A stretch of 64,000 nt of DNA from Megaustenia siamemsis (GCA_032433765.1 JAVIAB010000124.1:71783746-71847745); one strand, 5' to 3'. Numbered from the stretch's first letter, positions 36,363-47,192 are shown. Notes: generated by a model not told the origin, from the letters alone. Numbers and translations are program-made.

Positions 36363-37211
36363 CTACGAGGTCCTAAAGGTACCCCCGTTGTATTGAGTTC
36401 GCAACTCAATGTTATGTTTGTGAGCTACCCACGTCAACCACTCTCTACTCTGATGATCGTAATAATTAACTTTACGTTGTCTAAACCCGTCCTCAACTTT
36501 TCGAATAATTGGAAAGTCAGTAGGCATTTTCTGCATCAACGCCCAGAGATAGAGAGCGTTTGCGTCGTAGCCTTTAAAACTCTCTACTACATTTTCAGAT
36601 TTACCTCTGATTCGAGTCTCACTCTTCTCGTGGTGGCGATGAAAGATTATGCTCGGGCCACCCACTATATTATCTCTAAGTGTTTTATGAAGCTCTGCCT
36701 CGCGTTTACCACATAAAGAAAAGATTACGTTTTTAGGTATGGTGTTGAAAAGGTATCTTAACGTTATACCGGGGACTGAAATGGCGTCCTTAAACATATC
36801 TACACCTAAACCTGCGTAAAAATCGATTTGTTTCTCTAATGCGAGTAGGAAGGGTCCGACATCCTTATTATTATACCAAACAAGAAAATCTCTGAGAGTG
36901 GACATGTTATTGTCCACCCATATCTTGTTAGAATACTCGTACTCTTCGTTCGAAATATTGCAGTTTTTAAGCGTCGAAAAGAAGGCCTCATGCGGGGGAA
37001 GAGAGGTTTCGTCTAACTTGTTTAGGTTCGTAATATACTCGTAACAAAATACTCCTTTAGTCTCTTTAATCTTGTACGCCGCCAAGTATTTACTATAAGA
37101 GAACCCCGGGGCGAGATAATTTATAATATCTAAGAACTTTAGTCGACTGGTGGAAATGCACATACAATTATTATTACGCTTAACGATAAACTTGAAGGGC
37201 GAGGTCACCAC
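36363..37211 (-). pseudogene. polymerase copy 1, exonuclease III motif and polymerase motif A
   Basis: An open 282-codon segment. It runs FKFIVKRNNNCMC, KFLDIINYLAPGFSYSKYL, SLPPHEAFFSTLKN, FLVWYNNKDVGPFL (Exo III, YxxxD), MFKDAISVPGITLRYLF, DNIVGGPSIIFHRHHE and GYDANALYLWALMQKMP (motif A, catalytic Asp). It ends by frameshift at about 36385. This order is diagnostic for the Polinton/adintovirus-like polymerase group found in cnidarian, mollusc and fish genomes. Confidence 0.85.
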
Positions 37212-37227
37212 TGTTTTAGTTTTGTTT

Positions 37228-37460
37228 TGTTTCGGCTCTTCTTCTTCTTCTTCTACTTCTTCTACTTCTTCATCGTCATCTTCATCTTCATCTTCTTCTT
37301 CTTCTTCATCTTCTTCTTCTTCATCTTCTTCTTCTTCATCTTCTTCATCTTCATCTTCATCTTCTTCTTCTTCTTCTTCTTCTTCTTCTTCTTCTTCATT
37401 TCATCATCTTCTTCATCGTCATCTTCTTCATCGTCATCTTCTTCATCGTCATTTTCTTCA
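37228..37460. repeat. GAA/GAT (CTT on plus) expansion inside polymerase copy 1
   Basis: About 230 bp of nearly pure CTT and CAT triplets on plus (GAA and GAT on minus). In polymerase copy 2 the same place (61340-61440) is a normal acidic linker with mixed Glu, Asp and Lys codons. So the coding linker has turned into a microsatellite here. The Ser-only and Phe-only frames across it are by-products. Confidence 0.95.
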
Positions 37461-38618
37461 ATGTCATCTTCTTCTTCTTCGTTCGATTTTTCTACTTTGT
37501 TCGCCGCAGCTACGAAATGCCTTATTAAATATGGTTTGATAACGTTTACGTCATACTTTCAAGAGTTGAACCCTATAACGGGGAGCTCTCTCAAGTATGA
37601 CTCGAATTTCCCTATGAGGTCACTACAGTCACCGCTGTCTTTTAAACTGTCAAAAACCTGTTTGAAACTGCCACGTAAGATTATATATGCCCGTTTCGCT
37701 AATGTCTCAAGATAATCTATAATTTTACTCACTAATTTTTGAGAATCACCTTCGCTCACAAAACATACCGGTTTCTCATAACCGGAATATTACTGGCTAC
37801 GGCACACGACATTGGTATAGGCCTGGCTACATATTCGGTTACATTACTAGTGTCTCCATTTATCGTTGGTACATTACTAAAGTAACATTCATAATCGCAC
37901 GTCGCTCTGTAGGGATACACGTAGTTATTAGGAACTTCTATACCCCGATTAGCTATCGTTTTGAGTATACCCTCCTGTGATCTATAGATCCCTCCCACAT
38001 ACTAGTCTTTTCGCTTATCCTCGGTACATGTCTTCTTGTGTCTATCCATACGCCAACATTCTATCCATAATTTCCCACATTTAGGACAAGAAAAAGCACG
38101 GGCCGCCTTATCTATATCCTCTATATACATAAAATGTTCCTCGTAAAATAGAACTCGTAAGGTGTCGCTATAATTCGTACTACCTCTTAGCATTGGGGAC
38201 AGTGCTTGTTCATTGTCAAAAGCGAAGACATCCACGTTAATACCGAAACACTTTTCTAGAGAGGGAATCTGCGCTAGCGTTACACCGGGGAACTCGGTGT
38301 CTATATCTAACCCCTGATTTTCTTGCCACTGTTTCAGGAGATCGCGAGTGGGTCTGTGTAAATTACTGAGATTAGCACCCCTAAATAACGCCACGCATCT
38401 AACAAAAACAGAGATTATCAGTATAGGCTGGCCCGTTTATGTTATTTTTGTAATGTATAAATGAAATTATTTTTTGTAATGTGCAGTGGGAGCTCGGTTG
38501 TTAGACAGCCGATAGGATATTCTACGAAATGAAAAAGAAAGTAAGTTGTAGCTGAAACACTTTCAATTGTATACTAGCTGCTAGGTCTGTTATGATTTGC
38601 GTGGTTTAAGGGGTCACT
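37461..38618 (-). pseudogene. polymerase copy 1, N-terminal block and exonuclease I/II motifs
   Basis: On minus: DNLCF-type block with a one-base loss, then ALFRGANLSNLHRPTRDLL, GVTLAQIPSLEKCFGI, a CPKCGKLWIECWRMDRHKKTC finger, a stop (38002-38004), YVYPYRATCDYECYF (Exo I, DxE), a frameshift near 37775, GDCSDLIGKFESYLRELP, and GFNS followed by a stop (37559-37561) at the Exo II motif, then KYDVNVIKPYL. The DNLCFFR-like start resembles the catalytic Cys box of OTU proteases, but that is only a resemblance. Confidence 0.7.
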
Positions 38619-38629
38619 ATCTTGTAGTT

Positions 38630-39874
38630 ATACCGGTGTATACAAGGAAGGATTCAGAATAAAATCAATACTGAATTAGATTAGCAGCAATTTGGATTTA
38701 GGAAAAATAGCGGGACAAAAGAAGCCATATTCTGCATGAGAACATTAATCGAAAAATACACAGAAGTAAACAAACCAATATATGCCTGCTTCATAGACTA
38801 CACCAAAGCTTTTGATAGAGTACACCACAAACAACTTATAGAATGCCTAAAAGAGATACATCTAGATGACATGGATATACGACTAATATGCAATCTATAC
38901 TGGGAGCAAACAGCAATAATAAAATATAACAAAGAGTTCTCTACACCCATTGATATAAAAAGAGGAGTAAGACAAGGATGCATCCTATCACCAAGCTTGT
39001 TCAATCTATACACTGAGCAAATCTTTAAAAACATCATAGAGATGCCAGGCCTACAAATTAATGGAAAGATAATCAATAACCTAAGATATGCTGACGATAC
39101 TGTACTACTAGCAGAAAATCCTAAAGACCTACAACAATTACTTAATGAAATAAACACGACAAGCAAAAAATATGGACTAGATATGAATATCAAAAAGACT
39201 AAAACTATGATCATAAACAAAGAAAATACTCAAAACCCACAAGTGGATATCAAAATTGAAGGAATAGACCTTGAGACAGTTCAGAACTATAGCTACCTTG
39301 GACATACTATAACCAGTGATGGAAAATGTACAACTGAAATAAACAAAAGAATAGGAATGGCAAAAAGTAATTTTAATGTCATGAAGGACATACTAACATC
39401 AAAACAAATAACACCAGAGCTAAAACTAAGAATAGCAAAATGTTACATCTTCTCAATATTCCTATATGGTGCTGAAACATGGACATTAGACAAGAAAACA
39501 GAACAGAGAATTGAAGCCTTTGAAATGTGGATATATAGAAGAATAGGTAGAATTGGATGGAAGGAAAAGAAAACAAACGACAAAGTCTTAAAACAACTAA
39601 AAATGAAAAGAGAACTTCTGAACACAATTAGAACAAGACAAATGCGATTCTTAGGCCATGTTAAAAGACACAACAGCCTACTGAAAGTGATCCTGGAGGG
39701 GAAAATACAAGGTAAAAGAGGCAGAGGCAGACCAAGATTAACATGGACGAGTAACATCAAAAGATGGACAAATCAACCGATGACAGCCTGCACCATCAAA
39801 GCAAGAGATAGAGCAAAATGGCGCTCCATGGTAGCCAACCTTCGTTGCGGAGACGGCACTCAATGATGATGATG
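38630..39874 (+). mobile_element. LINE-B, 5'-truncated, inserted in polymerase copy 1
   Basis: Flanked by the 11-bp direct repeat ATCTTGTAGTT (38619-38629 and 39875-39885). The intact 376-codon frame 38736-39866 (open upstream from about 38681) holds FIDYTKAFDRVHH, GVRQGCILSPSLFNLY, NLRYADDTVLL, YLGHTITSDG, FLGHVKRH and GKRGRGRPRL. It ends in an ATGATGATG tail. A young insertion: the RT part has no break. Without it, the finger region and the polymerase part read on in one frame. Confidence 0.92.
38736..39866 (+). CDS. LINE-B reverse transcriptase (partial)
   Basis: 376 codons of a non-LTR retrotransposon RT, lacking the endonuclease because the copy is 5'-truncated. RT motifs: CFIDYTKAFDRVHHKQ (motif A), RRGVRQGC-type motif (here KRGVRQGCILSPSL), RYADDTVLLAE (catalytic YADD), then the thumb and a connection region with LLYG-like FLYGAETWTLDKK. 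The C-terminus MRFLGHVKRHNSLLKV to GKRGRGRPRLTW is shared with LINE-G and other RTE/CR1-like families. In life it copies its own RNA at nicked DNA. This copy cannot move alone. Confidence 0.85.
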   Translation: MRTLIEKYTEVNKPIYACFIDYTKAFDRVHHKQLIECLKEIHLDDMDIRLICNLYWEQTAIIKYNKEFSTPIDIKRGVRQGCILSPSLFNLYTEQIFKNIIEMPGLQINGKIINNLRYADDTVLLAENPKDLQQLLNEINTTSKKYGLDMNIKKTKTMIINKENTQNPQVDIKIEGIDLETVQNYSYLGHTITSDGKCTTEINKRIGMAKSNFNVMKDILTSKQITPELKLRIAKCYIFSIFLYGAETWTLDKKTEQRIEAFEMWIYRRIGRIGWKEKKTNDKVLKQLKMKRELLNTIRTRQMRFLGHVKRHNSLLKVILEGKIQGKRGRGRPRLTWTSNIKRWTNQPMTACTIKARDRAKWRSMVANLRCGDGTQ

Positions 39875-39885
39875 ATCTTGTAGTT

Positions 39886-40928
39886 GTGTAAGGAACCTAT
39901 CAAAATCTGCTCTGTTATTTATAACCATCGGAGTTGAAAGAATTAAACTATTATTGAAACTACTATGGAACAACCGAAGGCCATTGTTCTCTTTATTCCT
40001 CAGGATGAAATTGTGAGAATAATTTATTTTAAATCTGCGACTTTGGTTATTAAAGATGGGATTGAGAATGCTTGGCCAGTTCGGAGTTAGCGCTGAATTT
40101 GGTCTGTGAATCACCGTGTGCGTTGACAGATGTCTGTTATAATTACTATGTGACCTTATTGCCGGCCAGTTGTCGACATAGACTTGTCTAACATCTGTCG
40201 GTAAACTAGCTAAACTGTATATTTTGAGATCCGTTCGCGCCTTCTTTGTGTGTTGACGCTCTGTCGATTGTACATTATTCCGCTTCCTCTTATTTGTTGG
40301 TTCAGCTATGGACTTTGAACAGGTCGTCGGTATCGAAACTGATGAGGAGGAGGGGGTTGATGCTGCTGTTGTGGAGGTGGTTGGCGGGTGTGTCGAGGAC
40401 ACAATCGATGATGATCCATGGTTAGTAGTAATATGTTTATTCAAACTGACACGTCTGGAATAGGTACACATACACAGCCGACACGGGTATCGGTGAGCGG
40501 AATGTGCACCATAAATATGTCTATCTCTACTGCTGCGATTAGTGAATTGACGACCACCCTCGTTGCAAAAATGATCTACTTTAGAAGAACTGTTACTGGT
40601 ATTAAAGGAGGTGTCCTCTAATCGGGGTAACACGGTAGCATTATCTACCATTAGAGGTAACTATTATAGAGTCTGTGTACGGTGATAGTTTGTGAACTCT
40701 CGAGGCTGTATCCGATGAGTGTGAGTGTTTACTGGCAACATGTCTTGTCAAGTTGAGTGACCTTATATAGACACACCCACAGATATGGCATTTATAACGT
40801 TGCCTCCCGTGTGCTGTATTTACATGACGTTGTAAATTGTACTGTCTTGAAAAATCTCTGTCACAGGTGTCACACTTATAATATATTCGATCTCCCAACT
40901 CAGCTGACGCTTGGGTACCCGACGACAT
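39886..40928 (-). pseudogene. C2H2 zinc-finger N-terminus of polymerase copy 1
   Basis: Begins at ATG 40928. Finger 1 (YKCDTCDRDFSRQYNLQRH) and finger 2 (YKCHICGCVYIRSLNLTRH) are good C2H2 units. After a one-base frameshift near 40650 come a degenerate finger (FCNEGGRQFTNRSSRDRH) and a fourth (YPCRLCMCTYSRRVSLNKH). A Ser/Thr-rich linker with a basic NKRKR stretch follows, then LASLPTDVRQVYVDNWPAIR. The end, FDRFLTQL, runs into LINE-B. Beyond the LINE the same frame continues towards the polymerase, so this is its N-terminal domain and not a separate regulator. A copy is at 53985-54662. Confidence 0.8.
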
Positions 40929-41441
40929 CTATCGGAAGAAATAAACAAATAATAAACTCTACGTTTAGGATACATATAATAAAATGTATAATATAGTAAC
41001 AAACAACTAGCTATGTTTCTAATATATAAACAGAACTAATACCATACAATAATACCTATATGAGACGTTTGAAAAAAAAACTATACCTCTGTCGAAGAGA
41101 GGAAAGTTGACGGGGAATCAGACGTCCCTGGTAGTGACTGAGACCAGTCTACAGTAGAATACTTAGAATAATAATAATAAATAGAGTAGAACTAATATCT
41201 CTGCTAACAGTCACATCACGCCTCTCTGTGAGGTTAGAATGAGCCAGAGTATTCATAAATCGGGTGATAATGAAATAGAAACATCTTTTGCTACAAGTTA
41301 AAATCGATTGCATAAAGGCTGGTATAGGGCTGGTGTGTACTTATAATTCCACAGACAGATTGAGTGAATATACAAAAAAAAACTACGAGCAAATTAACAA
41401 ACAAACAAAAATTTAAAAAAATAAAAAAAACGGTGTTGTAG

Positions 41442-41729
41442 AAACACAAGGTATTATTTTCTGTACTACTAAATAACTTCGAGGAGAGTGGTATACCATT
41501 TAGCGAGCTCGTGGATCAAATATTCTTGGATAATCACATCAACCAGGGTCGGATTTTTATAATTTACGCGCTCGGTCAGTGTTTAGTTCAGAAACGTGTA
41601 AGTACATTGTACAATTCTGATATCAACGTTATCGACTATGAAGAAATGTTAGCTAGCTCGATATCGGAGTGCATTGCTGAAAAAAATATGCTCCTGGGTC
41701 CAGAGTCAGGGCGGTTGGCTACAGTTTGA
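41442..41729 (+). pseudogene. Bcl-2-like fragment (BH1-type motif), copy 1
   Basis: An open frame of 95 codons, with no ATG. The position that aligns with the ATG in copy 2 is ACG, followed by a TAG at 41439-41441. The segment IPFSELVDQIFLDNHINQGR followed by IFIIYALGQCLV resembles the BH1 region of Bcl-2 proteins, where NWGRI lies between two helices. A BH2-like end is not clear. It stops at RLATV, shorter than typical Bcl-2 proteins (about 150-240 residues). Viral Bcl-2 homologues block apoptosis. The assignment is a motif-level inference; alternatives include an unrelated helical protein. The sequence upstream (41010-41441) is shared, inverted, with 53465-53960. Confidence 0.45.
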
Positions 41730-41877
41730 AGGTACCTACAATCAGAACACATCAGTGTGCGAAATAATTCGCCAAATGCTGACAGCATTGGTCTGATAAC
41801 ACAGATGAGACGCATCAGCTTACACTATGTGTCAATGTGAGCCAGTGGACTGAGAACTACAATTAGTCATGCCTATA

Positions 41878-41931
<54 letters not shown>

Positions 41932-42840
41932 ATTATCTAGTAAAGAAGTTATATAAAATTATATAATGTAAATCTGTGTTCATTTATTGTTACTATGGAT
42001 TACCTTTGACCGGTTAATGCTTGATAAAAAATGACTGTATATGTATGTCTCCGTGTGTGGCCAGGTGTGGCACCATCGCTTCGTGAGTAGACAACTAGAT
42101 AATTGGCTTGCTTTATGCACAGCTGTAGATGGAGCTGTATCGAGGTTATCAGCGCCGAATGCCGATATGTGACGATGTCTGATATTATATCTCTGGTGTC
42201 TGGTCCTCAGACTCGGCCCACTAATGAATCGATAAATTAACTAGAAGGCTCCGACAGATACACTTAGATGACTCATAACTGTAGGTAAGTTATGATGTTA
42301 AGTTTGCCGCGATATCGATTGTCCAAAATAATTGCAGCTATGAAAACATAAGTATGAATTTGGATAATCTCAGACTCTTCAGTGTCACTAGGAGGAAATG
42401 GGAACTAGATTGCGGGAAACGTAATTATTTGGAACAATTTTTTCTTGTTCGGAGAGGTTAATTTCTTACTTCAGGGTAGACAAATGACGGATATTTGGTT
42501 TATATCTCTTCAAATAACAATTTCCTTATCTTACTCCATAATTGTGAGGTAGTAAGAGCCACGGTCTGTCGTGTCATTTATTCAACGACCTAGTAGACAT
42601 ACAATCTTTATAATGACCTTGCACGTGACAGCACCGCGAACATTCGTATTTGTGTTTAATAAGGGTTAATAAAATAATTGATGTGGCATCTTGAGAAAAA
42701 TATAGAAAGTGTTACAAAGTAATCTTGTCTAATAATTGATAATGTAGCGTCGGTAATTTACGGGGAATCTCTGAGGAAAATGTATGTCCAGAGGAACAGT
42801 AATTACACTGTTAAGAGATTACAGGAATCTCTCTCAGATA
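41730..42840. other. no gene recognised; contains (AT)n at 41878-41926
   Basis: An AT dinucleotide run at 41878-41926 is the only structure seen. No coding frame longer than noise. Confidence 0.4.
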
Positions 42841-42852
42841 AGATAGAAAGTG

Positions 42853-42860
42853 TATAAATA
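42853..42860 (+). promoter_or_regulatory. TATA box for the cyclin, with downstream GC box
   Basis: TATAAATA at 42853-42860, with GGGCGGGGC (Sp1-type) at 42869-42877, lies about 165 bp before the cyclin ATG. Position and form fit a core promoter, but this rests on motif only. Confidence 0.5.
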
Positions 42861-43023
42861 TTTGGCATGGGCGGGGCTATCTTAAACAACGAATCGTCTA
42901 TATCTTTGACTAAGAAGCGTTGAGGACAGTACTGAATTCTATTGGTGACGATTGCTTAGATCTGTCAGTCACAGAGACACATAGATCAGTGGGTATCTAC
43001 TTTCTAATGCATCATTCTACATT

Positions 43024-46000
43024 ATGGGTAGTAATGTTTCGTGTAAGTCTATGATAGACGACGCAGACAATACGAACAACTCCATTAAATTTAGTTCAGA
43101 CCTGAAAGACATAACCGAAACGGTGCATCAAAGAGATGTATTATATATCAGACCAAATACTCTATATGCCCACCAGCAGTCTGTATCTAAGAAAAACAGG
43201 GCCCTTTTGTTGGAATGGCTGGCGGAGGCGTGCAACTGTTATGACTTTCACATACCTACATATCATCTAAGTGTTGACATATTCGACAACTATGTTAGAC
43301 GAGAACATAGGATGATCCCTTCCACTGATATTCAACTCATAGGTCTCACGTGTTTGTGGATAGCTAGTAAAGTTGAAGAAATATGGCCTTTAAGAATGAG
43401 ACATTTGCTAGACTTAACGATGTCGATATATAACACAAAATCATTTCTAGATTCAGAGAGACACATTTTAAAGACGATTAATTTTAAACTAACAACTCCA
43501 ACTACGGTGTTTTATATAAGTATGTACACTGAGGTATTAAGGACGGCCCAACCAGCAATACTTTTTACAAATCAGTTGAGAGTGGAGATGACTAGTCTTG
43601 CAGACTTAATTCTTCTTAGTAGTGATGGATTAAAATTTAGTTACAGAGTTATCGCCACGTCAATACTATATATGTATTACCCAAACAAGGATGTTCGCCC
43701 GTGCGCTGCCGGGGCCCGAAAGGGGAGTAAAGAATAGCGGCGCTGTACCCTACCAGGCATGTTCGTAAGAGGCGAGAAAGGAGGGTTAGGCATGGGACTG
43801 GCTATCCCATACTGTAAAAAAATAAGCCGAAAAAACTTCACAAACATGAACAAGTCAAAGAAAGATAAAGTTAATCCGTCAACCAGGAAAGAGAAGGGCT
43901 CTCTGTCTAAGAGACGTATGACGCAATCCGGAGAAAGCCATAAGGAGTCCGGGTTGCCGACTCACCCTTTGTCTACCAGGAAATCCTCCAGAATTGGCAC
44001 ATGGAATGTTCGTACCCTTAACGAACAGGGAAAAGCGGCACAAGTGGCAGCAGAAATGACCAACTACAAGATAGATATTCTGGGAATGTCTGAAACAAGA
44101 TGGCTGGGAGCGGAGAGAATAAAATTGAATACAGGGGAGATGCTTTTATCATCAGGACACCAGGAACCAGGAGCACAACATAGCGAAGGGGTAGTTATAA
44201 TGCTATCAAAGAATGCACAGAAGACACTAATAGAATGGGAGGCAGTGGGACCAAGACTGGTGAGAGCAACATTTAGAACAACCAAAAACAAAAAAAAATT
44301 ACACATTATACAATGCTATGCACCAACCAACGATAAAGATGACTCAGTTAAAGATGATTTTTTATAAACAGCTACAATGTCAGATGGATGCAAGACGAGC
44401 CAAGGATATTATAATCTTGATGGGAGACCTAAATGCTAAGGTAGGATCAGACAACAGAGGCTTCGAAGAGATTATGGGAAAACATAGACTTGGAGATATA
44501 AACGAGAATGGAGAGATATTTGTGAATTTCTGCGCCCTTAATCAAGTGAGCCTAGGAGGAACAATATTCCAACATAAAAGAATACACAAAGCTACATGGT
44601 TGTCACCAGATCATAGAACGGAAAATCAAATTGATCACATATGTATTAATAATAAGTTTAAGTCATCCTTACAGGATGTAAAAGTATATAGAGGGGCAGA
44701 TATAGCTTCTGATCATCATCTTCTGTTAGCCAAACTTAACAATAAATTAAAAAGGTATACTACAACGAATAAGGGTAGAAAGTATTTCAATTTAGGGTTT
44801 CTTAAAGAACAAGGAATTAAAGATAAATTCGCAGTCACAATATCAAACAAATACCAAGTCCTCCAACAACTAGAAAATACAATAAATATAGAAGATCATT
44901 GGAAACAGGTAAAAAATATATGGAAAGAGACATGCGAAGAAACACTGGAGAAAAGAGAACGCCAGGATAAGGCATGGATGACAGCAGAGACCCTGGATAA
45001 AATTAAAGAAAGAAAGCACAAGAAAGCAGACATAAATAAAAGCAAAACAAGAAGTAATAAAGCCAAGACACAGGAAGCTTACACAGAGGTGAACAAAGAA
45101 GTGAGAAGATGCATTAAAAGGGATAAGAGAAAATATATAGATGAACTAGCTAAAGAGGCAGAAGAAGCAGCAAATAAAGGGAATATGAAAGAACTGTACA
45201 ACAGCACAAAGAAATTAGGTGGAAAATACAAACAGATCAACGCCTTTATCAAAGATAAGAAAGGAAATCTGCTTAGTAATATAAGGGAACAAATGAAGAG
45301 ATGAAAAGAGCATTTTGAAGAACTTTTGAACAGACCCGGCTCAAATAATCCTCCAGATATACTACCAGCAGAAGAAGAGCTACACGTTAACTGCGGAAAA
45401 CCAAGCAAAGAAGAAATAATGAAAGCCATCAAACTATTAAAAGATGGTAAAGCCACAGGACCAGATGAAATTCCTTCGGAAGCCATCAAAGCAGATATTA
45501 ACACCTCTACCAAGATGTTACATAATCTATTAGATAAAATTTGGAAGAGGGAAGAAATACCTAAAGACTGGAAATAAGGTTATCAAACTACCAAAGAAAT
45601 GAAGTTTACAGGAGTGCACAAATTATAAGGGAATTATGCTACTATCAGTGCCAGGAAAAATATTAGGCAGAATCATTCTGGAGAGACTAAAAGAGGCTAT
45701 AGAGAAACACTTGAGAGATGAACAAGCAGGTTTTAGGAAGAACAGATCATGTGCTGATCAAATAACTACTCTACGTATAATAGTTGAACAAAGTTTAGAA
45801 CTAAAATCCCCACTTTATATTGGATTCATAGATTACGAAAAGGCATTTGATAGTTTAGACAGAAGAATGCTTTGGAAGTTGCTGAGTCATTACGGAATCC
45901 CCATAAAGTTTATTAACCTGATAAAAACAATGTATGAAGGAACAAAATGTAGTGTGGTGCGTGAAGGACAGCTTACAGAAGCATTTGAAATAAGAACAGG

Positions 46001-47110
46001 AGTAAGGCAAGGATGCCTTCTGTCCCCATTTCTCTTTCTACTGGCCATAGATTGGATTATGAAAATAACTCAAAACAACAGAAATGGGATCCAGTGGTCA
46101 CTGACCAAACAACTTGATGATTTAGACTTTGCTGATGACATAGCTCTCCTATCACACAGCCATCAACAGATGCAGGATAAAATGAGTATATTAGATGAGA
46201 GATCACAACAGCTAGGACTAAAGATTAATAGAGATAAGACCAACATTATGAGAATTAATGCAGTTGGCAATTACTAAATAAAACTAGGAGAAATACCTCT
46301 ACTAGACGTACAATCTTATATATATCTGGGCAGTAATATAGATAAAGAGGGAGGAACAGAAAATGATACCAAAATAAGGATATCAAAAGCAAGAGGAGCT
46401 TTCATTGCACTGGGAAACATATGGAAATCCAAAGAAATTAGGCTAAATACAAAAATAAAAATTTTCAACTCAAATGTTAAGTCGGTCCTATTATATGGCT
46501 GTGAAACATGGAGAATAACAAAATTGACAATTACGAAGGTACATACTTTCATTAATGGATGCTTGCGCAGAATAAAGGGATGGAAATGGCAGGACAAAGT
46601 CACTAAGGTGGAATTATGGAAATGTACCTGTCAAATACCAGTGGATAAAGAGATACAGCGAAGACGATGGCGATGGATAGGACACACACTACGGAAGCCA
46701 ACTGAGAGTATTACACAACAGGTCCTTTTTTGGAATCCCCAGGGGAAAAGACAAAGAGGAAGACCAAGGAATTCTTGGAGAAGACAGATCGAAGCAGAGA
46801 TGAAGATGATGGGGAAGACATGGAATGATCTTAAAAGAATTGCAAAAAACAGAACGACTTGGAAAGTGTTTGTTGAAGACCTATGCTCTACTGGGAGCTA
46901 AAAGGTAGAAGAAACAAGGATGTTATTAATGAGGTAATAGGTCTTGGTTGGAACGAGATCGAGGGGTGTTGTTCTGATCTTAAAAAGTACTATAACTTTG
47001 TAAAGTCAGACCTTGGACAAATATCTCTTCCACTGCCCACAGATGAGGCGCTATTACTCCAGAGACATCAACCAAACACGACAATCCTTAGAGAGCTCGG
47101 ATTGATATGA
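43024..47110 (+). pseudogene. cyclin, single-exon, split by LINE-E
   Basis: First part 43024-43695 (224 codons), second part 46925-47110 (61 codons and stop), with a LINE between and no other break. The cyclin box spans residues about 55-155: NRALLLEWLAEACN, PTYHLSVDIFDNYV, DIQLIGLTCLWIASKVEEIW and SERHILKTINFKL. The Lys-Glu pair that holds CDKs in known cyclins is present as K116 and E145, spaced 29 as in cyclin A. A second cyclin fold follows (TPTTVFYISMY onwards). The N-terminus MGSNVSCKS fits an N-myristoylation signal with a following Cys, as in cyclin Y, and carries no destruction box. It has no introns, unlike host cyclins. It lies between virus-like genes, so a viral cyclin is likely. 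Confidence 0.85.
43696..46911 (+). mobile_element. LINE-E, full length, inserted in the cyclin
   Basis: Flanked by the 13-bp direct repeat AAACAAGGATGTT (43683-43695, 46912-46924). The 5' end begins CGCCCGTGCGCTGCC, also the start of the copy at 54995-56934. One long reading frame: an APE-type endonuclease (IGTWNVRTL, METRW-like MSETRWLG, HIIQCYAPT, LMGDLNAKVGS, NQIDHI, SDHHLL), a basic linker, RT (QAGFRKNRSC, GFIDYEKAFDSLDR, GVRQGCLLSPFL, LDFADDIALL) and a C-terminal WRWIGHTLR / GRPRNSWRR region. Lesions: an extra T in a T run near 44360, TGA at 45302, a frameshift near 45575, and TAA at 46275. Recent but inactive. Confidence 0.95.
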
Positions 47111-47142
47111 TAGTTACACACAGACACTCAATATTAAATAAC

Positions 47143-47148
47143 AATAAA
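47143..47148 (+). terminator. AATAAA polyadenylation signal after the cyclin
   Basis: AATAAA lies about 33 bp past the cyclin stop. A signal for the opposite gene (47187-47192, minus) lies just beyond, a tight tail-to-tail arrangement. Confidence 0.5.
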
Positions 47149-47186
47149 TAATCACGAGGCATGTTTTGTAACTTATATATATATAT

Positions 47187-47192
47187 TTTATT
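47187..47192 (-). terminator. AATAAA polyadenylation signal for the PC4-like gene
   Basis: TTTATT on plus at 47187-47192, about 64 bp past the PC4-like stop on minus. Confidence 0.5.

Larger units (their letters stand above)
32373..40928 (-). pseudogene. virus-like family B DNA polymerase with N-terminal C2H2 fingers, copy 1 (whole span)
   Basis: One large gene reading 40928 to 32373, now cut by LINE-B (38630-39874) and a Sailor-like element (33207-35651). Order: C2H2 fingers, linker, a DNLCF/ALFRGANL block, a CX2C finger, 3'-5' exonuclease motifs, then polymerase motifs A, B and C. Without the insertions the gene is about 4.8 kb, some 1,600 codons. Such polymerases belong to the protein-primed group of Polinton/Maverick and adintovirus-like elements. 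At least four frameshifts, four stops and a GAA expansion make it non-functional. All three polymerase catalytic motifs can still be read. Confidence 0.8.

Noticed and set aside
37150..37715. Ser-rich and Phe-rich open frames on plus
   Set aside because: They are frames of the CTT microsatellite opposite the polymerase linker.
37461..38400. OTU protease domain at the polymerase N-terminus
   Set aside because: Only the DNLCF..ALFR block resembles the OTU Cys box; no matching His motif could be placed.
43696..44367. Host craniofacial-development-protein-like gene
   Set aside because: Such annotations often reflect LINE endonucleases; here it is the 5' part of LINE-E with a target duplication.
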